From contig OY986438.1 of the NCBI GenBank assembly GCA_963920525.1, positions 135,961,022 through 136,025,021 of the forward strand: 64,000 nucleotides of DNA. The letters are read 5' to 3'. Positions 46,031-56,983 of this stretch are shown piece after piece; position 1 is the first letter of the stretch, and each line of letters opens with the position of its first letter. The DNA is from Dichetophora obliterata. Taxonomy: Eukaryota; Arthropoda; Insecta; Diptera; Sciomyzidae. Made by a program: the position numbers and the translations under genes. The notes under the pieces are model-generated. The model had not been told where the DNA came from, searched no databases, and saw only the letters and a list, made by a program, of their open reading frames with translations.

Positions 46031-48622
46031 GTGTAATCTTTCCATCTTTAAAAAAAACTAGTTTGCCTTCTTAAAACGAAATTGTGAAATTTCGTAAAAG
46101 CGGGAGCAAACTTGAAAATAGCAAAAAAAGGGAAACTTTTTTTTTAGGACAGTTATTTCTACACTTTTCAATTGTTCTTAACGACTTGACAATAGCAGAA
46201 GAGCATCGTTTGCGTTCTGTGCAAGCTAAGCGCATATCTTGAAGTGCAGAAATAAGTCGCTAAGTGCATCACTTTCTGTTGATTACCATTTTTAGCATGA
46301 TTTATTTGACAGCAGGACAGACGTTAACAGAAAAACAAGCTACTCGCTCTGGAGCTGTGCAAAATGCAGCAGTTTCTGCATTCAGTTGCTGTGTAGCATG
46401 CTGCATGATGCACATAAAAAAGTGCGGCCAAGTAAAGAAGCTTTTTCTTTCATAAATACGTGCTATTTAACATGATTGTTGTTGTTGTTTTTGTTGGTGT
46501 CGTTGCAGTTGTTCTTGCGGCAGGGGCAGTTGAGTGGTTCAGCGATGAGTTTTTACAGTGCTTCCTTTTGGCAACCGCAAATAAAAAAAAGAAATTATGA
46601 TTCTCGCTTAAAATTTGTACTTACATTTTGAAACACGTGTACCTTTGTTTTGGATAGGATCATGGTTGCTGATCATGGATCTTAGCTGCCGTTGTAGCTT
46701 CTACCTGAACTTTCTAGACATTCTCAAGCTTTCTGTATACTTGTAGTTATCTTAAATGGTCTGTTTTATGGATGAGCTTTTATGCATAAACCCAAACATG
46801 ATTAGATAATCGGTTTCTTTAGCATTTCTTTCTTTAATAAGGTATTTTTATCATGTTTTTAATCATTTTATTCGAATGCGTTTGATTAATTAATCGATTG
46901 ATTTTATTGCTTTTAAAAGCGTAGCGTATAATTTACCATAAATATCATTAGCTAGAAACAATAGGAAGCTTAAACTTTACTCTAGTTTTAAGAACTGAAA
47001 TACGGTTTAGGCTAATGTTTCGTATTGACTTAGATTTAGATAACAACTAGATTGCGTATTATTTATTCATTTTCAATAGCTTTAAGTGTTCCTAAATTCA
47101 CCGATGATATCGTGAAACTGAAATTGGAATTGCATTCTGATTTAAAATTAATAAGTAAATATAATCAATGCCTTAATACGAAATTCAAAAATTTAAGTGG
47201 ATGGCTTCAGAATGAACTTTAATTTAAAATAAGCATCACATTTATTTATTTATTACATTAAAATCCTAATGCCGCAAGACTATAAATAATCTTAACACAT
47301 TAAAGCATCAGTCACAGACGTTTAATTAAATAGTTTTTATGAAAAATACTCGAAAACACATTTTTTGCATACAATTTAACTGGTTACATATTGATATAAA
47401 TAATAAACTAAAAAGATAGAAAAAAAAATTCATGAAATATCAGAAACATAACACATAACCAAAAATTTACAAGGCTCAAGAGCGATTTGGACTTGATTTA
47501 GATAAAATTACAAAGTATATATATCATTATTTTCTATTTAGATTTACAAGCATTGCTAATTTTCCGTAAGTTGACAGGCAACTAATACATTCATTCAAGA
47601 AAAAATTCATTTGTAGGTTGACCGTACGAATTACACAGTGCAACTCATGTCTTCGGAGGTGAACGAAACCAATCTCAAAAGATAGTATTTGATATCAATA
47701 ACAAAAGCCCAAGTCGCTTTTTACTCTACTACGTCACGAGTTTTTTTTTACAGTGACTTTAAACTCAAATTTTTTTGGTCAAAATGAAATTAAAAAATAT
47801 AAAAAATTATGTGTTAAACTTAATTCAGAGTGGTTCTTGTCTTCAGAAGCCAAAATTAAAATTTTCTGGGGAATATTTTTTGGGAACACTTTAACCCCCC
47901 CCTAGCTCTTTCCAGTATGGGTCAATTTGACCCTTTTTTAGAAAAGACCCCATAAGTGAACTTTGGAGGGAGGTCAAAGGTTAAAACCTTTCAAAAAATA
48001 TTCTACAGAAAATTTCACTAGGGTCATCCAAGACAAGCAACCTCTACGAGTTAAAGGTTACACATAAAATACGAACTGATGCCAGAAATTTCGTTAGTTA
48101 TTCTTACAAAAACTTTACAAGTCAATATTTTGTACATATTCATGTCAAAATGTTAATAACTTTTACAGAAACCCAGAATATTAGTTATGAACTGCGTACT
48201 CGACGAGAAAAAGTCAATGGAATCATCCTTTCGTCAAATAATCCTCGCTCTACCCTACTTACATTAAATATGCTTAAAAGTTTGTTTTTAGATAAAAACC
48301 ACTTATAGAGGTCAGTATTTTCGATAACAGCTAAATATTTTGACATAAAGCTCAAAAGACGAACTTTGTCAAGAGAATTGGTCTTGTGCTGTGCTTTGCA
48401 CAAGGTATTAGTATCAAAAGTAGGCTTAAAAGCAAATCAATATAAATTACTTTAAGCAGGATTGTTGGCATGCGTAACATACAGCACCATGCCATTTTTT
48501 AATATTGTAACATTGCAAAGGCGGAATTAGTTTCACATCGACCATTTATGATATATGAGGGATATACGAAGTAGTGATCCAATTTAGCCCATTTTAATTT
48601 TATTGTAGTATCATGTCTTATT
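46031..48622. other. Unassigned DNA, part possibly host sequence
   Basis: About 46200-46600 is less AT-rich with a short frame (46264-46455) starting with a hydrophobic stretch; I do not recognise it. 46620-47560 is plain AT-rich DNA. A hairpin element lies at 47806-48072. The minus-strand frame at 48403-48185 is unrecognised. Confidence 0.35.
47806..48072. repeat. ~265-bp hairpin-forming element
   Basis: The left arm (TTATGTGTTAAAC... GGTTCTTGTCTT... GAATATTTTTTGG) is imperfectly complementary to 47975-48072 (...CAAAAAATATTC... AAGACAAGCAACC... TACACATAA). The centre itself contains GGGTCAATTTGACCC, a perfect 15-nt palindrome around one base. Coding potential is absent. Confidence 0.6.
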
Positions 48623-49174
48623 GTCATTATCAGTGTTGCCAAATTTTACAGCGTAACTTTTGCACTCTGCTCGTCGGATTTCTAGTCGGATTTGTGAAAC
48701 TCTGAAAACAAGAACAAAGATATTTTCAGTGCCATTTTACAACAAAGAAGACAAATAAAATATTGCATTTTATTAGACGTATAACGTATATTTAAGGTTT
48801 ATTTATTTAAATAAATCACATTTTTTTCAAAAGTCAATTCAATAATGATTATAAATATAGAAAATATATTATAAGAAATTAGATTTTGGGAATATTTTTG
48901 AACACACAATCAAAGAGTAAAAATCAAATTAAAAATACATTTGCAACACAGTTTGGTTTAATGTAGATCTCTTAAATCGGTAAAAATGAAATGCATAGAG
49001 CTATAATACATAATTTTTCAATTTTAACTTTATAAATGTAAAGCTTTTGCTTCAAGTAAATTAAGGAAAAAATTTTGTTTTTTTAAGCCAGCAAAAACTA
49101 CAAAATAAATTAGATTTTAGTGAAAAAAATATGTGTAAAAAAATATAATTTTTTCGAAGTCATATATACATTGC

Positions 49175-49430
49175 TTAATTAAATTTGTTTATCAATTCTT
49201 TATCAATTTCAAGACTAAAACAGTTAAAAGATTTCATACGCAGATAATCTTTTGTATGCAGAGTTCCTTCCATTGTATCTAACTCTAATCTATTGCGAAC
49301 TTTAGTTTTATTAATATTTATTTGACTAAAAGTTCGTTCAACGTTAGCTGAGGAATTCGGTAAGCTCAACAATTCAAAAATAAATTTTTACATTATTGGA
49401 AATGCAGAAGTACCATCGCATCTTTTTATT
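49175..49430 (-). pseudogene. hAT transposase C-terminal dimerisation domain
   Basis: The minus strand reads DGTSAFPIM, an in-frame stop, KFIFELLSLPNSSANVERTF, then INKTKVRNRLELDTMEG. The block SLPNSSANVERTFS...K.RNRL is the conserved hAT family dimerisation region at the end of the transposase. It ends with ELINKFN at 49175. The catalytic part is missing. Confidence 0.85.
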
Positions 49431-49498
49431 TTAAAGTTGCTATCAATTTTATTATACTATTTTTTTCTTTTCATATATATAGTATGTATATAAAAATA

Positions 49499-49748
49499 CA
49501 GTAAGTAATGTTTATAACGACATCGCTTATTGCGAACTTTCGATTCTTACGAACCAAAATTAAGGTTCCGGCTGAAATTCATACAAAATAGTAAAATTTT
49601 AATTACTTGTCTATTTTTTGATTTTTTATATACAATAAGAAAAAAAATTAATAAATAGCAAAAAATACAATATCGCTTATAACGATCTATCGCTTATAAC
49701 GAACAAAGTTATCGGTCCCTTGAAGTTCGTTATAAACATTACTTACTG
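49499..49748. mobile_element. 250-bp pogo-like MITE (CAGTAAGTAATGTTTATAAC)
   Basis: The terminal repeats CAGTAAGTAATGTTTATAAC are identical on both sides, with a TA outside each (49497-49498 and 49749-49750). TCGCTTATAACGA and TTGCGAACTTTCG words recur internally. CAGT ends with TA targets fit the pogo/Tigger branch. It carries no coding sequence. Confidence 0.85.
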
Positions 49749-49903
49749 TATATGCAAAATCGGACGCCGGATCTACTTTTTCTGAAATCGTAACATTTTG
49801 AAGAATTTTGGTCAAATATCGGAACGTCGGATTCAAGAATTAAAATCGGAACATATCCGATATATCGGACCATATGGCAACGCTGGTCATTATACTTATT
49901 ACT

Positions 49904-50245
49904 AAGTGGCGGCCGTAGCCTAGTGGGTAGAGTGCGTGGCCCCTAAGCTTAAGAACCGTGGTAGCCCGGGTTCAATTCCAGCTCAGACAGAAAGTTTTTT
50001 CAATTGAATTAATTTTTCTGTTCGGTCGTCACCTCTCTGCAGACAATGGCAAACCTCGGAGAGTACAAAATGCCATGTAAAGCTTCTTGAAAACGTAAGC
50101 CGTTCGGAGTCGGCATAAAACACGTAGGTTCAGTTCTCGGTCATTTGTGATCAAACATTTAATAACACGCACAACACAATTGATCAATAGAAGCTAGGTC
50201 AAAGTCCTTCCAACGGCTGAAATGGCCAGTTTATTTATTTATTTC
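49904..50245 (+). mobile_element. tRNA-derived SINE, longest copy
   Basis: The head has a perfect A box TAGCCTAGTGG (49916-49926) and a B box GGTTCAATTCC (49969-49979) at tRNA-like spacing. The body has GGCAAACCTCGGAGAGTA, ATGCCATGTAAAGCTTC and CCGTTCGGAGTCGGCAT, and a TTTATTTATTTATTT tail near 50230. This layout defines a SINE transcribed by RNA polymerase III. From memory the body resembles a repeat common in tephritid fruit-fly drafts (unchecked). It starts a few bases after the hAT duplication at 49893. Confidence 0.85.
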
Positions 50246-51197
50246 TTTTTAAGTTTCATGGTTCTTGGGCAACCCCTTCTAATTTTTTATTACTGAGCTT
50301 ATCGCGTTATCAAAAAAACGGATTTTGATCATCTTGGCACATCCAAAATATTCAAAATTTTCAAGCACGCCTTTTGGTAAACATTCAAAAATGTCAAAAG
50401 TATGATGATCTTCGATGTGCCAGCGCAAAAAGTTATATTTTTTGATGGTGTTCGTTTTAAATGACCATTTTTGAGGAATTGCTGTGTGGGTAATATTAAT
50501 GGCACACTAATGCCACCCACCTCAAAATTTTTAAATTTCATAGAATTTGTTAAAATTAGTTTAAAATATTACCTTTCTTATGAAAGGTCTATCTCAACAA
50601 CTACGAAAGATTAACAAATGCCACAAAAGAGGTATCACGCCTTGAATGTGTTATAACTTTCGTTAGCTTCATGGCACATCAATAATAAAAATATATAATT
50701 TGTATTCAAGTATTTTTGTCCAAACACCATTTAAATTTTACCGAAAGTTGGTGGCGCACGATTTTTATATAGTTCAGAAGGTAAGAATCCGTGTGTAAAT
50801 CAACTCAGTTTTTAGTGTTTTTTTACTTTCGATCCCAGTAGCAACTTAGGGTAGCAACTTATGAAACCGAAATTAGTGAGGAAATTTTTTTCCATGTATT
50901 CTTAGTAGATACTTATTAAAGACTTGAACTTAGCATAAGACACATGAAAGTTATTAACACGATTATACAAAAATCATAGATTTTAAAAGATTTTGGGAAT
51001 GGACCATATATTTCTTTTCATTCACGGTGTTTCCGTGCTTGAATTTCATTGAAAAAAAGCAGTGCAAATAAAAAAGTTTTTCTTAAGAGCTAGATTCACT
51101 TCTTAGAAATTTTGAAAAAAGAAAATTCCTTTTTGATTCCTTTTCAGTTTTTATATGAAAAATATGCTTTACTTTTGAGATGGAAACAGGCCTTGTA
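50246..51197. other. Unassigned AT-rich DNA
   Basis: GGCACATC words recur (50335, 50415 in complement form GATGTGCC, 50672), suggesting an old repeat. No gene is recognised. Confidence 0.35.
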
Positions 51198-51446
51198 TGT
51201 GACCTTCTCCGAAAAAGGGACCTAGTGTGTGAAAATGAAGTTTTGAGAAAAACGCATTTAAAATTTCATAACGCATTTTTATCGATTTCCCAAGTTCGTT
51301 TTGTACGTTTTTGTGGAGTAAATAAATTTTTATCAGAAATCTAACTCATTTCATCTTATTCCACACCCTTTTAGGCACCAGAATCCACTCTTAAGTCCAA
51401 ACCCGTTTTTTGACACACTAGGTCCCTTTTCTCGGAGAAGGTCACA
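51198..51446. mobile_element. 249-bp MITE (TGTGACCTTCTCCG ends)
   Basis: The left end TGTGACCTTCTCCGAAAAAG and the complement of the right end agree over ~38 bp with one or two changes. They include GGGACCTAGTGTGT. TA flanks both sides (51196-51197 and 51447-51448). The inside is AT-rich and non-coding. Confidence 0.8.
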
Positions 51447-51520
51447 TATATAAAAATTTTTTGGAATATTGGCAAAAAAAAATTTTAGGCTGTGGCAACC
51501 CTGGCTGTGCACTACTAGTA

Positions 51521-52240
51521 TAGGGCTGCCATACGTTCCGGTTTTCCAGGACATGTCCCGTTTTTGAGAACGTTGTCCCTGTGTCCTGGTGCACAGTAAA
51601 CAATGTCCCGGTTAAAAATATTAAAGAAAATATTAAAAGTGTATTAGTAAAAACTGGACGAACTGACCTGCGCAAATGCGTGCAAATGAATGAAAATAGA
51701 ACTATTTTTTTACAAAATTCTGAATTTCAAGAGCGAAAATAAACTTGTTAAAAATAGTACAATTTTTATTCGTTATTCCAGGGCACAAGGGAAGTGGAGC
51801 GAGTATTTTCACTGGTCTTATTGAAATTTAGTAAGGAAAGAAACTATCTCAACATAACCACCTTGGAAAGTAATATGCAACGCAATTTTAATTATTCTAT
51901 GACGTGCACAGAATTTTATAAAAATATTAAAACGCAATAGCATGATCTTGATGAATCAAAAAAGCCTGCAAATATGATCGGGACAAACCTTTATTTTGAA
52001 TAAGTCCAAACAATATTTTTTTTTACTTCATGGACTGAATTGAAGTTCTTTTTTTTTTTTTTTTTGTTATAAGATTTATAAATTTTGTATGTATTACATA
52101 CTATGTGTACCTGTGAGTTGTTTTGATTTATGTTTTTTTAATAAACGGCAATTTATAATATTAAAATTGCGTATTTGTGTTTCTGTGGAAAAATGTGCAA
52201 AGTTGTCCCGGTTAAGTGCTGTAGACTTATGGCAGCCCTA
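51521..52240 (+). mobile_element. 720-bp hAT element (TAGGGCTGCCAT ends)
   Basis: The inverted ends TAGGGCTGCCATA are identical over 13 bp. The flanking 8-mers are TACTAGTA (51513-51520) and TGCTAGTA (52241-52248), matching at 7 of 8. A transposase C-terminal piece is retained on the plus strand. GTCCCGGT words lie near both ends. It is a deletion derivative of a larger hAT. Confidence 0.88.
51785..51940 (+). pseudogene. hAT transposase C-terminal fragment
   Basis: The frame reads TREVERVFSLVLLKFSKERN, then YLNITTLESNMQRNFNYS and CTEFYKNIKTQ before TAG at 51938-51940. The VERVFS...ERN.L block and the final NYSCxEFY motif are the C-terminal dimerisation region and tail of an hAT transposase. 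Everything upstream is deleted. Confidence 0.82.
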
Positions 52241-52367
52241 TGCTAGTAGAGTGCGTGTCCCGTAAGTTAAAGAGCCGAGGTTCAAACTACAGCTCAGACA
52301 GAGTTTTTTTATTTTTGGGGGCTGGTTTGTCGAACAACTACAGAATATAAGGAAGTATATGATTGTA

Positions 52368-52460
52368 AAGTGGCTTTAGCCTACTGGTGTAGTGCGTGGC
52401 CCTCAAGTTAAAGAGTCGGGGTTCAAACTACAGTTCAGACCGAATGTTTTTTTTTTCTTT
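52368..52460 (+). mobile_element. tRNA-derived SINE head
   Basis: It has A box TAGCCTACTGG (52377-52387) and B-box-like GGTTCAAACTA (about 52420), then CAGTTCAGACCGAATG and a T-run. It shares AGTGCGTGGCCCTCAAGTTA with the other copies. The SINE body is missing. Confidence 0.75.
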
Positions 52461-52557
52461 ATTAGATATTATGATCATTCGTAAATGTAACAAATGTATT
52501 CGTACAATATACGTTTGTTTTTGTTTGAATATGAATAAAATATTCTTAATATGTACG

Positions 52558-52620
52558 CATGGTCGTCCGCAGGGGGAAAAAAGGGGTACTCGCCCCCTAG
52601 GCAGGTGAAAATTTTAATAT
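52558..52620 (+). mobile_element. Isolated hAT-type end (CATGGTCGTCCGCAGGGGG)
   Basis: This end is close to the left terminus of the hAT at 23516 (CATAGGCGTCCACAGGGGG), and both are followed by G/C runs with a CCCCCTAG. No matching opposite end was found, so the length of the element is unknown. Confidence 0.5.
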
Positions 52621-53136
52621 ATCTTCATATCAAATAAAAAAAGCTGTAAAGTAGAATTACAAAATTTTAAGGGAAAAGCAAAAGACTTTCTAAATTGTAA
52701 GTTTAACTTAAACTTGGGGTTTTTAGAACTTTGTTTATACAAACGCCATTTTTAGTTTTAGGAGTGTAAAATTTTACAGCAACTTGTGTTTTAATAATGT
52801 GCATCATAATTAATCAAAATTTGACTTTAAATTGCTTGAAACTTACGGCTCTTTTGATTTCATATGACGATATGTTCATTATGTATGTTAATATATTTTG
52901 AAGAAATTATAAAAATACTTTTTTTATGCTAATTTATAAATAAAGCTGATCTAAGCCATGCATTTTTAAATCGACGAATTCTATTCGTAATTGTAAGCCA
53001 CGAATAGAATTCGTAGAATGGACGTCATTTGGTACATATTACGAATATTTTATTTGTATTCATACAAAAAAAACATGTATGTATATAGACGAATAAATTT
53101 GTTATATTTACGAATGATCCTAATACCTAATTCAGG

Positions 53137-53215
53137 TTTGAACCGTGGTTCTTTAGCTTACAAGTCAGCTACTCTTCCAATAGGATACTGCCAGCATACA
53201 TTTCCTTATCGATGG
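53137..53215 (-). mobile_element. tRNA-derived SINE head, minus strand
   Basis: The complement reads GCAGTATCCTATTGGAAGAG, then GTAAGCTAAAGAACCACGG and the B box GGTTCAAACCT. It is an eroded, opposite-strand relative of the copy at 52368. Confidence 0.65.
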
Positions 53216-53390
53216 TTAAGCGCATAAAAGTGATAAGTGAAAATTTTTAAATTTTCAAAAACGCTTATTTTCAATACATTTCAGTTAAAAAATAAAAAAA
53301 ATTATCAGGAGTTTTAAAAATTTTTACCATCTTTTTTTGACCAGTTTAACCATCGTTTTATTTGGTAATTGTTCGACAAACCAGGCTGAA

Positions 53391-54849
53391 CGATTTCAGT
53401 TTTAGATTTTTTAAGCTCAACTAATAATTCGTACAACCTACGAATGAATGTTTTCTACTAATATTATTTTTAATTCGGAAATAGTACGAAACCATTAGTA
53501 AATCCTACGAATGTAATGGAAGAAATTAAGAAGTTATTCGTACGAGAAATTGAAAAATGTTAAAGAATGATGTCCCTTATTAGTCGAAGATCATTCTTCG
53601 TAGCAACAGATAGCAAGGGGCATTTAATTCAATAACGGATAGAAACTTTGACGATAAGCAAATTTATGTTTTAAAGTCATTGTAAACAAGCAGAAGACAA
53701 AGTAATTAAATTTAATAAAAAAATTATTTTTTTCCAAAAAGTCGGCTTATTTTTCTATCATAAAGGTGATCCAATTTGGATTTTTTTTAAATTTTTCCTA
53801 ATCTTAATAAAATGACAAACAATTCTAATTTTTCTTCTTATTCAAAAGCGAAAAAAAAATTAGGAAATTTAATAAAGTTGGCCAATTTTGGATCAAGGAC
53901 TAATTTCATAAAAATCATATGAAAAATTCGGATAAGAAAACAATTTTACATTAGAAAATGTTATGGTCAAAAGTTTTTTTTATTACTTAAATATAAATAG
54001 GAAACTTGATTTGAAACATCCATTAAATTCAGGATTCAGAATCAAACCTTGCAGGGAGGTTCTGAAATATGTTAAGAAAATGTGTGGAACCCACAACCCA
54101 GAAATATATTTATTCATTTTTGAATTTTCATTTTGAATTCACGTTTTGAATGAAAAAAAAACTTTTCTGAAAATTATTCATATAATAATTACCTATGTTG
54201 TGGATTGGCAAAAATATCTCCCTTAGCTTGCGGGAAGCATTTCAAGAATAACGAAAGTGTAGTTTTGAATGTATGCAGATCATACGAATTTTGACTTCCT
54301 CAATCCAAATTTAAAAATTTTCAGGCAAAATTTAGAAGTTATACACTCCAAAATTGAAAAAATGGCCTTAAAATCTTGTTTGTTTTTTCCAGTTTTCCAA
54401 CAAAACAAAAATATTGTTTAATATTGGCAAATTTTTGTATTCTTATTTGAAAAGTTGAAAACTTGGGGGCTCAGAAGTAATTAATGCGATTTCATTTAAA
54501 AATAAATGAGACCTCACATTATTTAATTTACTTAACAACTAAGAATATTTGCTTTTGCAAAAAATTATTGAAATGTATTACATGACATAAATATAAAATG
54601 AAATTTGGAATTATTTCGAGCATAACACGAGAAAGATTTTTACCCCATCTTTAAAATATAAACATCAATTAAACATCAAATGTTGTCGTACACTTTTTCG
54701 ATATTAATTTTAGAATAAGGGCAATGATACTTATATCATTCGAAAGGTAGTGCGGCCCTTTATGTGCAGAATTATTTAAGATTTTAAATTTATGACCTCA
54801 GACCAGAAATATTAACGTTGAAAGTTTGTATTATTTTTAGTAAGGAATC
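53391..54849. other. Unassigned AT-rich DNA
   Basis: TTCGTAC/GTACGAA words at 53410-53545 resemble the MITE interior at 41.5 kb. Otherwise no gene or element is recognised. Confidence 0.35.
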
Positions 54850-56295
54850 GCAGGGCTAGGGAGAGGTACACTGGTGAATAAGGTATCAAATGAAAGATCT
54901 GGCTGAACAGTACGATTACATTTTAGATAAGTGACCTTCGACCTGAAATATTAGCGTCAAAAGAGCATTTATGAAATAAAAGCTAAACTGTAACAGATGG
55001 AAGAATATAATGTAAGAGGGAATTTTAGACATTGATAAGGTGTGCAAAAAATACTTGCGACATTTTGCGCCATCTCTTTCGGATATCCTACAATAAGTAT
55101 TTTTTTATACAAGAGTGAATATATAGTGTGATGGTGAAATTTGGCGATATCTCAAAAGCTATATATGTTCTCAGTACAACGTATTTTTGTATGAAAAGTT
55201 GTTAGACATTAAAATTATTAAGATATCTCGAAAAATTTATATCTTCTCAACACAACGTATTTTCTTGAAGCAAGGTCATCGCCTCAGAATGAGAAAAAAC
55301 TATTGAAATTTCAAGTTTTGTTTCCATTATTAATCGATTTTCAACAAATTTTCTTTGTCTGAAATATCAATTAAATGACTTTGGAGAGTTAAGAAAAGAT
55401 TAGCCGTTATCTTATCCATTAATGTTTTATATTGTTTTAAAAAACCTCTAAAATATTTAGGTTTTGCTCAAAAAATAAGACAAACGTTTTTTGTTGTAAT
55501 TTTTTTTTTAAACATTTTCTTTTTTCGCACTCTTTCATATGACATATCATTTATTTTCAAAAATTGTCTCAATTTGGCACATAATTTAATAAACAGTTTC
55601 TATCATCGAAATTCATGAGCTACCCCCTATGATTTTTTTGATGAAAATTTTCTTTTTCAAAATGTTGTTTTTACATTTTTAACAAAGTTCTACAGCTCAA
55701 GAAATAATTTCTGTGAAAAATATTTTCAAACATTTCAAACCATTCCAAAGTTATATACACATATCTATGTTTTAAGTCATTTCGTTATATATAGAAATAG
55801 ACGTTGAAAAACGGTTCTTCCGTGTTTCTGAACCGATTTTGATAAATTTTTTTTAATTAATTAGAGTAAGAAGAAGGAGTTCTCCGAATATTTTTGTGAC
55901 CTTTGAACTAAAATATGAGCGAATAGGAAATAATATTTCTGAAGTAAGACCTAAACTATGAGAAATGGGAGACCATGTCGTGATAGGAAATTTTAGACAT
56001 AGTACAATGTACAAAAAACCTTTTCCGCTATCTCTTACGAATACCCTACAATTAGCATTTTTTTATGTAACATGTGTGAATATGTATTGTGATGGTAAAA
56101 TTTCTTACAAATAGTAAATTCTGAAAAACTCCCTTTATTTTGACATCAAAGTTATGACGATATCTTGAAAACTGTAACTTTTCTCAGTAAACCGTATTTT
56201 TGTATTGAAACTTAAGATTTTCTTAGTACAGTACATTTTCTTAAGGCAAGGTCAACGCCTCAGAATGAGAAAAAACTATTGAAACTTGAGAAAGT
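54850..56295. repeat. Two diverged direct copies of a ~0.97-kb unit
   Basis: GAATTTTAGACATTG near 55021 and GAAATTTTAGACATAG near 55988, and GCCTCAGAATGAGAAAAAAC at 55281 and 56257, give an offset of about 970 bp. Between them TCTCAGTACAACGTATTTTT matches TCTCAGTAAACCGTATTTTT. A GACCT..GACC.GAAATATTARCG module also recurs at about 54793, 54938 and 55898. There is no coding signal. Confidence 0.65.
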
Positions 56296-56980
56296 TGGTC
56301 GAATTTCGGCCACTGGTATTACTAGTCCTATTAAATTCGTAGAATGAACGCAATTTTTAGTAATATTTACACACAAATATTTTTGAATGTATTTTTTGTT
56401 GTGCGTTTTAAATTAAGTAAAAATAACTTTCAGGTAATTTTTACTACAATGTCATATGTTCACATTTTATACTACGTTTACATTGAATTCTAATGAGCAT
56501 TTCAAGCATTCATCATGAAATGGTACCTTAAAAATCATTTATGTTCCTTGTACTAGTTCCCTTATGAAAATGTAGTTAAAGTCAAAATGCAGTGCACTTC
56601 TACTCTCAACTGATACCAAATGAAGAAGACTAGCTCTAATTCAAGCACTGATGACATGAAATCAATCAACTTGAATTATTTTTTCAAAATTATACTATGA
56701 GTTATATATATAAACTAAAATTGTTAAAAATTTGTATTCACATAAAATTGACCAAATTTGAATTATGAATGGTGAATAAACTAACGTTATATGCGATAAT
56801 TTCAAAAGATTTACTTTTAATTTTTTGTTCAATAAAAAAATCAATAAATTAAAAGCGAATATAGAATTATATTGTAGTTATTGATTATAAAATGATCTGT
56901 TGTGCTGTTAAAAGATCTCTTCCGTATCTTATTGTACAAATAAATATCGAAATGAAAATTAAATGAAATGAAAATATGAT
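56296..56980. other. Unassigned AT-rich DNA
   Basis: No gene or repeat is recognised beyond short AT-rich words and TTCGTAGAATG at 56337. Confidence 0.35.
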
Positions 56981-56983
56981 ATT

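Larger units (their letters stand above)
48631..49885 (-). mobile_element. hAT element (CAGTGTTGCCA ends) with transposase remnant
   Basis: The 8-bp duplication GTCATTAT is perfect (48623-48630 and 49886-49893). The ends are CAGTGTTGCCA and, in complement, CAGCGTTGCCA, with TCGGAT/ATCCGA words repeated near both. A C-terminal hAT transposase piece lies on the minus strand, and a pogo-like MITE has inserted at 49499-49748. Without that MITE the element is ~1 kb, a deletion derivative of a longer autonomous copy. Confidence 0.9.
51503..52319 (+). mobile_element. tRNA-derived SINE copy split by an hAT
   Basis: GGCTGTGCACTACTAGTA (51503-51520) and TAGAGTGCGTGTCCCGTAAG (from 52246) are the two halves of the SINE head, compared with the intact heads at 49904 and 52368. 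The hAT at 51521-52240 lies between them. The right half continues through the B box GGTTCAAACTA and CAGCTCAGACAG to a T-run. Confidence 0.8.
52320..53390. repeat. ~1.07-kb inverted-repeat unit enclosing SINE heads
   Basis: GGTTTGTCGAACAACTAC at about 52325 recurs in complement near 53370-53385. GATCATTCGTAAATGTAACA near 52472 recurs in complement near 53104-53118. SINE heads sit at mirror positions in opposite orientation. The middle (52560-52960) is unpaired and starts with an hAT-type end. A 13-bp hairpin (CGAATTCTATTCG at 52975) lies near the right arm. It may be a foldback-like element or two opposed copies of one composite. Confidence 0.6.

Noticed and set aside
46264..46455. Small frame with a hydrophobic N-terminus and clustered cysteines
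   Set aside because: Looks like a secreted peptide at first sight, but has no recognisable family, no visible splice or promoter context, and lies in low-complexity GCA-rich DNA.
49904..49985. Functional tRNA gene
   Set aside because: A and B boxes are present, but the sequence continues into a SINE body and several diverged copies exist nearby.
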